Source: Marivibrio sp040218065 (lineage in GTDB: Bacteria; Pseudomonadota; Alphaproteobacteria; UBA8366; Aestuariispiraceae). Taken from it: DNA of 64,000 nucleotides. Location: contig NZ_JAVJQE010000002.1 of the NCBI RefSeq assembly GCF_040218065.1, positions 1 through 64,000 on the forward strand, given 5' to 3'. Within the stretch, counting starts at the first letter, position 1; the number at the start of each line of letters is the position of its first letter. Shown here piece after piece: positions 16,236 through 23,379 of the stretch. The notes beneath the pieces were generated by a model. It saw only the letters and a program-made list of their open reading frames with translations. It made no database searches and was not told where the DNA came from. A program made the position numbers and the translations under genes.

Positions 16236-17342
16236 ATGGACGGCGCGCGGACCGACTGCGTGGTGATCGGGGCGGGGGTCGTCGGCCTGGCCGCGGCGCG
16301 CGCGTTGGCGCTGCAGGGCCGCGAGGTGGTCGTGCTCGAGGCGCTGGGCCTGATCGGCTCCGTCACCAGCTCGCGCAACAGCGAGGTGATCCACGCCGGC
16401 ATCTATTACCCGACGGGCGGGCTGAAGCACCGGCTGTGCCTGGAGGGAAAGCGCGCGCTCTACGCCTATTGCGACGCGCACGGCGTGCCTTACCGGCGCT
16501 GCGGCAAGCTTATCGTGGCGACCAGCGCGGACGAGGAAGCCGCCCTGAACGCCATCGCACAAAAGGCCGAGACGAACGGCGTGGAGGAGATGCGCCGGCT
16601 CAGCCGGGCCGAGGCGCAGGCGATGGAGCCCGACCTCGTCTGCACCGCCGCGCTCCATTCCGGTTCGACGGGCGTCGTATCCAGTCACGATCTGATGCTC
16701 GCCTATCAGGGCGATCTGGAAGAGGCGGGCGGCGTGATCGCGTTCAACGCGCCGGTCGCGGGCGGTGAGGTGCTGGACGACGGGCGGATCCGTCTGGAGG
16801 TCGGCGGCGACGCGCCGATGCGGCTTGAGGCCGAGCTGGTGGTCAACGCCGCCGGCCTGAGCGCGCAGGCCGTCACCGCGGCGGTGGCGGGCGCGCCGAT
16901 CGACGCCGCCCCGCCGCTGCATCTCGCCAAAGGAAACTATTACGCGCTGACCGGCCGCGCGCCGTTCTCTCGCCTGATCTACCCGACGCCCCAGCCGGGG
17001 GGGCTGGGCGTCCACTTGACCCTCGATCTAGCCGGTCAGGCGCGCTTCGGCCCGGATGTGGAGTGGGTCGAGGCGATCGACTACGACGTCGACCCGGCCC
17101 GGGCGCAGAGCTTCTACGCCGCCGTGCGGCGCTACTGGCCGGCCTTGCCCGACGGGGCGTTGGTTCCCGCCTACGCCGGAATCCGACCGAAAGTCGCGCG
17201 GCCCGGCGGCTCGGGCGAGGATTTCGTGATCCAAGGCCCGGCCGAGCACGGCGTCCGCGGTTGGATCGGGCTTTACGGCATCGAGAGCCCGGGTCTGACG
17301 GCTTCGCTGGCTTTGGGGGACCGCGTCGCGGCGATGGCCTGA
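16236..17342 (+). CDS. FAD-dependent oxidoreductase, L-2-hydroxyglutarate dehydrogenase-like
   Basis: A 368-residue DAO-fold flavoprotein. The FAD Rossmann motif is VVIGAGVVGLAAARALALQG (residues 9-28), followed by SSRNSEVIHAGIYYP, which is diagnostic for the LhgO/L2HGDH branch. GNYYALTGRAPF, LGVHLTLDLAGQARFGPD and the C-terminal GLYGIESPGLTASLALG agree. It would oxidise a 2-hydroxy acid and pass electrons to quinone. GGGGAGG lies upstream of the ATG. A hairpin (stem CGCCCTC/GAGGGCG, 16188-16207) sits in the leader. The gene is followed by malate synthase on the same strand. Confidence 0.82.
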   Translation: MDGARTDCVVIGAGVVGLAAARALALQGREVVVLEALGLIGSVTSSRNSEVIHAGIYYPTGGLKHRLCLEGKRALYAYCDAHGVPYRRCGKLIVATSADEEAALNAIAQKAETNGVEEMRRLSRAEAQAMEPDLVCTAALHSGSTGVVSSHDLMLAYQGDLEEAGGVIAFNAPVAGGEVLDDGRIRLEVGGDAPMRLEAELVVNAAGLSAQAVTAAVAGAPIDAAPPLHLAKGNYYALTGRAPFSRLIYPTPQPGGLGVHLTLDLAGQARFGPDVEWVEAIDYDVDPARAQSFYAAVRRYWPALPDGALVPAYAGIRPKVARPGGSGEDFVIQGPAEHGVRGWIGLYGIESPGLTASLALGDRVAAMA

Positions 17343-17445
17343 ACCGCGGTAGGGCGCCGTCCCTCCGCGCTTGACGAACCGGGTCGCGCCTAAGACTTTA
17401 TCGGCCGCTTCTGCAGAGCAGACTTTTAGAGAAGGGAGCGCCGTG

Positions 17446-19602
17446 ATGGCCGCAGAGACCCGCTTTACCGATCGCCACGGCCTCAAGGTCGCCGAAGAGC
17501 TCGCGGCCTTCATCGAGCAGGAGGCGATTCCCGGAACGGGCGTCGAGGCGGACGCATTCTGGGCCGGTCTCGCGGCGCTGGCGGCGGACTTCGGACCGCG
17601 CAATCAGGCTCTTCTGGACAAGCGCGAGGATCTGCAAGCCAAGATCGACGCTTGGCATGTCGAGCACCGCGACCGCCCGCACGATCATGAGGCCTATGTC
17701 AGCTTCCTCGAGGAGATCGGCTATCTCGTGCCGGAGGGCGAGGCGTTCCAGATCGAGACCGCGAACACCGATCCCGAGATCGCGAGCGTTCCGGGTCCGC
17801 AGCTCGTCGTGCCGGTGACCAACGCGCGCTATGCGCTGAACGCGGCCAACGCGCGTTGGGGCAGCCTCTATGACGGGTTCTACGGGACGGACGCGATGGG
17901 CTCGCTTCCGCCCGCCGGCGGATACGACCGCGGCCGCGGGGCGCGGGTGATCGCACGGGCGCGCGTGTTTCTGGATCAGGCCTTCCCGATCGAGGGGACG
18001 AGCCATGCGGACGCGCGGCGTTATTACGTCCATCAGGGACGGTTGCTCATCGACGACCTTCCGCTGGCGGATCCGGAGAAGTTCGTCGGTTTTCGCGGTC
18101 ATCCGCGCGCCCCGGACGCCGTTCTGCTGCGCAACAACGGCCTGCATGTCGAGTTGGTCTTCGACCGCACCAACATGATCGGCGCGCGCGATCAGGCGGG
18201 CCTCGCCGACGTGCGGCTGGAGAGCGCCGTCTCGGCGATCATGGATTGCGAGGATTCGGTCGCCTGCGTCGACGCCGAGGACAAGGTGCTGGCCTACCGG
18301 AACTGGCTCGGCCTGATGAAGGGCGATCTGGAGGAAAGTTTCGAGAAGGGCGGTCAGACTGTCACCCGACGGCTCAATCCCGATCCGGTCTACACCGCCC
18401 CCGACGGCGGCGAGGTCGGCGTGAAGGGACGGGCGCTGATGCTGGTCCGCAATGTCGGGCATCTGATGCGCAATCCGGCGATCCGCACGTCCGACGGCGC
18501 GGAGATCTTCGAAGGGCTGATGGACGCGATGGCGACCGTGCTGATCGCCATGCACGATCTGAAGAAGACCGACGGCGTACGCAACAGCGTCGCAGGCTCG
18601 GTCTATGTCGTGAAGCCGAAGATGCACGGGCCGGAAGAGGTCGCCTTCTCGGACGAGATCTTCAGCCATGTCGAGAAGGTCCTCGGCCTGCCGCAATACA
18701 CGGTCAAGCTGGGCGTGATGGACGAGGAGCGCCGCACCTCGGTCAATCTGAAGGAATGCATCCGCGCCGCCAAACATCGCGTCGCCTTCATCAACACCGG
18801 CTTCCTCGACCGCACGGGCGATGAGATTCACACCTCGATGGAGGCGGGTCCCTTCAGCCGCAAGGACTTCATCAAGCGCAAGGGCTGGATCGCGGCTTAT
18901 GAGGATCAGAACGTCGACATCGGCTTGGAATGCGGTCTGTCCGGCAAGGCGCAGATCGGCAAGGGCATGTGGGCCATGCCGGACATGATGGCCGCGATGC
19001 TGGAGGCGAAGATCGGCCATACGAAGGCCGGCGCCAATTGCGCCTGGGTGCCGAGCCCGACGGCCGCGACCTTGCACGCGCTGCATTATCATCAGGTCGA
19101 CGTCTTCGCGGTGCAGGAGAAGCTGGCCGCGGGCGGCCGGCGCGCCCATGTCGACGCGTTGCTCGACATTCCGACGGCGGAGTACCGCAAATGGTCGCCC
19201 GACCAGATCCGCCGGGAGGTGGAGAACAACGCGCAGGGCATCCTGGGCTATGTGGTCCGCTGGGTCGATCAGGGCGTCGGCTGCTCCAAGGTGCCCGACG
19301 TCAATGACGTCGGCCTGATGGAGGATCGCGCAACCTGTCGCATTTCCGCGCAGCATGTCGCCAACTGGCTGCATCACGGCGTGGTCGACGGGCAGGAGGT
19401 CGACGCGATCCTGCGCAAGATGGCCGAGGTGGTGGATCGGCAGAACGGCGACGATCCGGCGTACGCGCCGATGGCGCCGGCCTTTGACGGGGTCGCCTTC
19501 AACGCGGCGCGCGACCTGATCTTCAAGGGCCGTACGCAGCCGTCCGGCTACACCGAGCCGCTGCTCCACGCCTATCGGTTGGAGAAGAAGGCGGCCGGCT
19601 GA
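17446..19602 (+). CDS. glcB: Malate synthase G
   Basis: Condenses glyoxylate with acetyl-CoA to malate. The 718-residue length is that of isoform G rather than A. Landmarks are VVPVTNARYALNAANARWGS near residue 120, the active-site block IMDCEDSVACVDAEDKV, GVMDEERRTSVNLKECI and the catalytic aspartate in LMEDRATCRISAQHVANWL. The ATG at 17446 follows GAAGGGAG and gives the usual MAAETRFTDRHGL start; the open frame upstream has no ribosome site. The flavoprotein in front may feed 2-oxo acid metabolism, but a direct pathway link is not shown. No isocitrate lyase is in the window. Confidence 0.96.
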   Translation: MAAETRFTDRHGLKVAEELAAFIEQEAIPGTGVEADAFWAGLAALAADFGPRNQALLDKREDLQAKIDAWHVEHRDRPHDHEAYVSFLEEIGYLVPEGEAFQIETANTDPEIASVPGPQLVVPVTNARYALNAANARWGSLYDGFYGTDAMGSLPPAGGYDRGRGARVIARARVFLDQAFPIEGTSHADARRYYVHQGRLLIDDLPLADPEKFVGFRGHPRAPDAVLLRNNGLHVELVFDRTNMIGARDQAGLADVRLESAVSAIMDCEDSVACVDAEDKVLAYRNWLGLMKGDLEESFEKGGQTVTRRLNPDPVYTAPDGGEVGVKGRALMLVRNVGHLMRNPAIRTSDGAEIFEGLMDAMATVLIAMHDLKKTDGVRNSVAGSVYVVKPKMHGPEEVAFSDEIFSHVEKVLGLPQYTVKLGVMDEERRTSVNLKECIRAAKHRVAFINTGFLDRTGDEIHTSMEAGPFSRKDFIKRKGWIAAYEDQNVDIGLECGLSGKAQIGKGMWAMPDMMAAMLEAKIGHTKAGANCAWVPSPTAATLHALHYHQVDVFAVQEKLAAGGRRAHVDALLDIPTAEYRKWSPDQIRREVENNAQGILGYVVRWVDQGVGCSKVPDVNDVGLMEDRATCRISAQHVANWLHHGVVDGQEVDAILRKMAEVVDRQNGDDPAYAPMAPAFDGVAFNAARDLIFKGRTQPSGYTEPLLHAYRLEKKAAG

Positions 19603-19641
19603 GGCGGGCGCCGGCGCCGGGGCGATCGACGCCTGCGCAGG

Positions 19642-20550
19642 TCAAGCCGCCGCTTTGATCGCGGCGCGCACCTTGCGCTGCAGGTCCAACATCTTGCGCA
19701 CGCCGCCCGCCGGGCGGTCGGGATCGCCCGCGCGGGGCGGCGCGTCGAACAGGCGCGCCGGAATCTCGCCGACGTCCGGGTAGGTTTGCGGGCGCGGCCG
19801 GGCTGCGCCCGCCGTCGGATGCGGCCAGACCTGCAGCGCCGCCTCGCTGGCCAGCAGGTAGCGTTTGCGGCCGACGTCGTTCTTCAGCATCCGATGCGCC
19901 TCGACCAGGACTTCGCCGGTAAAATCCTCCATCGCGCCGATGGCGAAGCGCACCGCCTCGCCGCGATGGGCGATCATCTTGAGATCCAGACTGTCGATGC
20001 GCGAGCAGGCGGCGCACGGGCAACTGTTCTCAGCCCGCAATTCGGCCAGCCGCGTGTCGAAGGCGTCGAACAGGCGGGTGACCGCCGCGCTGTACCGCTT
20101 GGGATCGGAGGCGAGCGTCGCGGCGTCGACATAGAGCAGCACCGCGTCGCCTTCGATCCGCGCCGGCTTGAACGGTGCGGCGGCGGCGATCAGCGCATCG
20201 AGCAGGTCGTGGACGATGTGATGCGCGTGCGCGATCGAGAAGCGGCTCGGCTTCACCAACTGGGTGTAGCCGCTGATGTCCGGGATCAGGAAAACGAAGT
20301 CCGCCGGCGGACCCTCTATTCCGTCGCGCCAAGGGCCGATGCGCGGCCGGTGGCGACGCGCGGGCCGGGCGGGGTCGAACGCCGCGGCGGCGTGGGGGGC
20401 GCGGCGGCGGGCGGGGCGCAGCGCCGCGAGCAGGGCGAGCAGGGCCAACAACAGGACGACGGCCGCGAAAACCGCCAGCCCGCCCCAGAAGATCATCATA
20501 TGCGCAGGCGCGTCTGCGCCCATGGCCCAACCGGCCATCCTGTTTTCCAT
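19642..20550 (-). CDS. DUF2652 cyclase-like membrane protein
   Basis: A 302-residue protein with one N-terminal membrane segment (about residues 18-44, MIFWGGLAVFAAVVLLLALL) and a cytosolic domain. The domain opens with FVFLIPDISGYTQLVK and has ARIEGDAVLLYV, which recall the metal-binding strands of nucleotidyl cyclases; DUF2652 proteins are annotated as adenylate cyclase-like. The cysteine cluster SCPCAACSRIDSLDLK and IAHRGEA are family features. The transition-state Asn/Arg of class III cyclases is not evident, so catalysis is uncertain. The gene is convergent with glcB, with the palindromic GGCGCCGGCGCC type sequence between them. Confidence 0.7.
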   Translation of the reverse strand: MENRMAGWAMGADAPAHMMIFWGGLAVFAAVVLLLALLALLAALRPARRRAPHAAAAFDPARPARRHRPRIGPWRDGIEGPPADFVFLIPDISGYTQLVKPSRFSIAHAHHIVHDLLDALIAAAAPFKPARIEGDAVLLYVDAATLASDPKRYSAAVTRLFDAFDTRLAELRAENSCPCAACSRIDSLDLKMIAHRGEAVRFAIGAMEDFTGEVLVEAHRMLKNDVGRKRYLLASEAALQVWPHPTAGAARPRPQTYPDVGEIPARLFDAPPRAGDPDRPAGGVRKMLDLQRKVRAAIKAAA

Positions 20551-20641
20551 CGACCGCCGACCCCATGTCCCGAAGGGTCTTGTTGTTGTCGGGCGAGCTT
20601 AGTCCGCGGACGCGCTTAAGACCATACACGCGTAAAGCGCG

Positions 20642-21997
20642 TCAGTCTCCGGCCGGTGCGGCCTTCTCCATCTCCGACGCGGCGGGCAGGGTGCGGGTAT
20701 AGAGCGCGGCCAGAAGCGCCAGAGCGCCGGCGGCCCCGACGCCGGCCAGCGCGTTCGTCGCGTCCACCAGGACGCCGAACAGCAGCGCGGCCAGCGCGAT
20801 CACCCCGACTGCGCTGTTGGCGAAGGCGGCGTAGAGCGCCTTCTCCTCCTTCGGCGCGCCGTCGACCAAATAGGTCTTGCGGCCGAGGCGCACGCCGGCC
20901 TCTGCGATCCCCAACAGCACGAAGACCAGCGCGTAGAGCCACAGGCTCCAGCCCGGCGCGCCGAGGGCCAGATCGACTGCGAGCGCCAGCGCCGCCGCCA
21001 GCGCGCCGGCGATCGCCGCCGCCGCCATGACCTTTTCGGAGGCCGCGTCGGAGAGCTTTCCCCATAACGGGCTGGAGACGATGTTGGCGAGGCCGACCGC
21101 GAAGACCATGACCGCCAGCACGCCGGCCCCCTGGCCGTAAAGCGCCGCCGCGTGCAAGGCGTAGACGGGCATCGCCAGTTCGATCGACAACAGCAGAGCG
21201 CGCGCCTTGACGAAGCGGTTGTAGGGCTTGTTCTTGCGGATCAGATCGAACCCGGCCGCCAGGGACTGTCCCATCGACCGGCCGCCGCCGGTCGCGCCGG
21301 GCTGTTCCTCAATCAGGGCGAAGGCGATCGTCGCCAGCACCCAGAGCGCCGCGGCGCCGAAGACCAGCGGCAAGGCGAGGTCTGCGCCGTCCTCCACGCC
21401 GAACTTCAGCGCCGCGGCCGCGATCAGCACCAGGGCGCCGCCGATCGCCGCGCGCGTCGACAAAAGCCGTCCGCGTCGACCTTTCGGTATCGTTTTGCCC
21501 ATCACGTCCTGGAAGGCGACGGACGCAGCGCCGGACATCAGGCTGAACAGCGCGAAAAGGGCGGCCACGACGACGCCGGCGGCCAGCCCCTCGAGCGAGG
21601 CCGCCGCGAGCGCGATCCCGACCATCGCCAGCGCCTGCACGGCGCCGGCGCCGGTCCAAATCCACTTGCGTTGCGGACGGCCCCGGATCAGGCCCGCGAC
21701 CGCCATCTGGGGGGCGAGCGAGAAGGCCTGTTTCAGGGCCGGCATGACCGTCGCGAAGACCGCCGGCGCGCCGGCCGCCGTCAGAAGCCAGGGGAGCACC
21801 AGGCCGGGAGAGGCCAATTGCTCCGCCAGTTTCGAACAGGCGCCGTTCAGCGCGTTCAGCGTGAAGTTCTTCGGGACGTCCGAACATTGCCCGTCCGGAA
21901 TCGCCTCGCAGGCGCGCTCGTCCGTGTCGTCTCCGCTCAGGATGCGGTAGGGCAGATCGAAGCGACCGCCCCAGCCGTCGGCCGTCTGGCTGCTCAT
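20642..21997 (-). CDS. MFS family transporter
   Basis: A 451-residue inner-membrane protein with about eleven or twelve hydrophobic segments. After a soluble N-terminal stretch with several cysteines and acidic residues (about 1-60) come helices starting LVLPWLLTAAGAPAVFATV. The loop IPKGRRGRLLSTRAAIGG after TM4-5 and LWGKLSDAASEKVMA after TM8 resemble the MFS cytoplasmic-loop motifs. No substrate-specific motif is recognised. The proline-rich and alanine-rich helices are normal for this GC content. It stands alone on the minus strand, 91 bases after the DUF2652 start. Confidence 0.8.
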   Translation of the reverse strand: MSSQTADGWGGRFDLPYRILSGDDTDERACEAIPDGQCSDVPKNFTLNALNGACSKLAEQLASPGLVLPWLLTAAGAPAVFATVMPALKQAFSLAPQMAVAGLIRGRPQRKWIWTGAGAVQALAMVGIALAAASLEGLAAGVVVAALFALFSLMSGAASVAFQDVMGKTIPKGRRGRLLSTRAAIGGALVLIAAAALKFGVEDGADLALPLVFGAAALWVLATIAFALIEEQPGATGGGRSMGQSLAAGFDLIRKNKPYNRFVKARALLLSIELAMPVYALHAAALYGQGAGVLAVMVFAVGLANIVSSPLWGKLSDAASEKVMAAAAIAGALAAALALAVDLALGAPGWSLWLYALVFVLLGIAEAGVRLGRKTYLVDGAPKEEKALYAAFANSAVGVIALAALLFGVLVDATNALAGVGAAGALALLAALYTRTLPAASEMEKAAPAGD

Positions 21998-22098
21998 ACC
22001 GGCTCATATCCTCCTGATTGTCGCAAAACCGACCACGGACATAGGCCTTTCGGCGGGCGAAGCAAAGGTCGGTCCGGGCTCTGGGCCGGGCGGCCCTC

Positions 22099-22737
22099 TC
22101 ACCAAGGCCGCGTCGCGTAGCGCCACCAGCCCTCGATCTCCCAGGCCAGCCCGTCGAGGTCCGCGCCGGCGCCGGTCGGGATGACCTCGAAGCCGGCCGG
22201 CCCGCCCGCGCGCGTCGGCGCCAGCTTCAGCCGGATGACGCGGTCTTCCGCGTCGCCGGGGCGTAAGGAGAGGCCACGGGGCATCTCGACGAGATCGACG
22301 TCCGTCACCTCGTCCCAGCGGATCCTCTTGGGCGGGCGGGTTCCGACGAACTCGACCCCCTCGCGCGTCAGGCGGACGGCGGAGGCGTCGCCCTGCACCC
22401 GCACCATCGAGCCCGCCGCCAGCGCCAGGATCAGGATCGCCAGCCCCCAGGCCAGCACCTGACCGCCGCCCAGCGACGCGTAGGCGATCAGTCCGACGCC
22501 GGCGAAGACCAGCAGCGTCAGCATGTTGCGCCGCATACGTCCCGGATCTATCGAGAAATCCTTCGGCCCCGGCCAGCCCTCGGGCGCGTGGGTGCGCGGG
22601 CGCCGCCCGGGCACGCCCACGCCCTTCACCATTCCGGGCGGGCCGTCTTCGGGCCGCCGCAGGCCGGGGGCGCTCAGCCGCTGGGGCTCGTCGCCTGCAT
22701 CGCCCGTCTCAGGGCTTCCTGAATCCCGGTCCGCCAC
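22099..22737 (-). CDS. Two-TM membrane protein with a PH-like C-terminal domain, unknown function
   Basis: The 212-residue product has a hydrophilic, proline-rich N-terminus (1-65), two hydrophobic segments (MLTLLVFAGVGLIAYASLGG and VLAWGLAILILALAAGSMV) and a C-terminal beta-rich part beginning VRLTREGVEFVGTRPPKRI that looks like a bacterial PH-type fold. I do not recognise a named family. The GTG at 22737 has GGAGAGG seven bases upstream but overlaps the preceding gene by 64 bases. An internal ATG at 22632 is the alternative start and would avoid the overlap. Either way the pair is likely one transcript. Confidence 0.55.
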   Translation of the reverse strand: MADRDSGSPETGDAGDEPQRLSAPGLRRPEDGPPGMVKGVGVPGRRPRTHAPEGWPGPKDFSIDPGRMRRNMLTLLVFAGVGLIAYASLGGGQVLAWGLAILILALAAGSMVRVQGDASAVRLTREGVEFVGTRPPKRIRWDEVTDVDLVEMPRGLSLRPGDAEDRVIRLKLAPTRAGGPAGFEVIPTGAGADLDGLAWEIEGWWRYATRPW

Positions 22738-23369
22738 GCGCGCGCCTCTCCGTCGAACAGCGGGCTCAATCGGTAAGCCCGTGCTGGAATGGTGTCATGA
22801 TGCCAGGCGAATTGGAACGTCTCGTAGCCGTTGCGGGTGGCGGTGACCACGAGATAGAGCATCGCGTGGGGTTTCGCCTGAATGTGAGCGGGAAGGCCGG
22901 ATCGGTCGAACCCTTTGCAGATGAGCACCGCTTCTTCCGCCAGATCGCCGCTGGTCGGCGGCTTGCGCGCCAGCACTTCGACGGCGGCCTCGGCGCAGCG
23001 CTCGCGATAGGGCTCGAAGATGTAGCGGCGCACCTTGGTCGCGCTCGCCGGCTCGCCGAGGACGGCGCGCGTCGCGCTCGCCATCTTGGTCCAGCTTTCG
23101 GGCCCCTGGCCCTTCGGCGTGAATTCGATCAACGCCCCGTTGTCGTCGGCCCGGCGGGTGACCAGCGCCCAGTCCTGGGTGGGACGAAGCGCGGGGTCGT
23201 CGGCGCCCGTAGGGGCGGGGGAGGGCGCGTCGGTCTCGGCCTGATGCGGGGCGGCCGGAGCAAGGGCGGCCTGCTGAGTAGGCGCGGCGCCGCGCGGGGC
23301 CTCCTCGCCGCCGAAACCCAGGCAGCCGGTTAGCAGAACGGCTGCGAAAAGGGCCGGGGCCGCGCGCAT
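22674..23369 (-). CDS. Lipoprotein of unknown function
   Basis: A 231-residue protein with a lipoprotein signal MRAAPALFAAVLLTGC, the lipobox LLTGC placing the lipidated cysteine at residue 16. A proline/alanine-rich linker (20-60) leads to a globular part with WALVTRRADDNGALIEFTP. Residues from about 115 on (RCAEAAVEVL, SGDLAEEAVLICKGFD, FQFAWHHDTIP) line up with the exported protein at 2720-3307. No known domain is recognised. It is followed by uvrA 10 bases upstream on the same strand, so it may be read from the uvrA transcript. Confidence 0.65.
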   Translation of the reverse strand: MRAAPALFAAVLLTGCLGFGGEEAPRGAAPTQQAALAPAAPHQAETDAPSPAPTGADDPALRPTQDWALVTRRADDNGALIEFTPKGQGPESWTKMASATRAVLGEPASATKVRRYIFEPYRERCAEAAVEVLARKPPTSGDLAEEAVLICKGFDRSGLPAHIQAKPHAMLYLVVTATRNGYETFQFAWHHDTIPARAYRLSPLFDGEARAWRTGIQEALRRAMQATSPSG

Positions 23370-23379
23370 CGCCGCCTCC

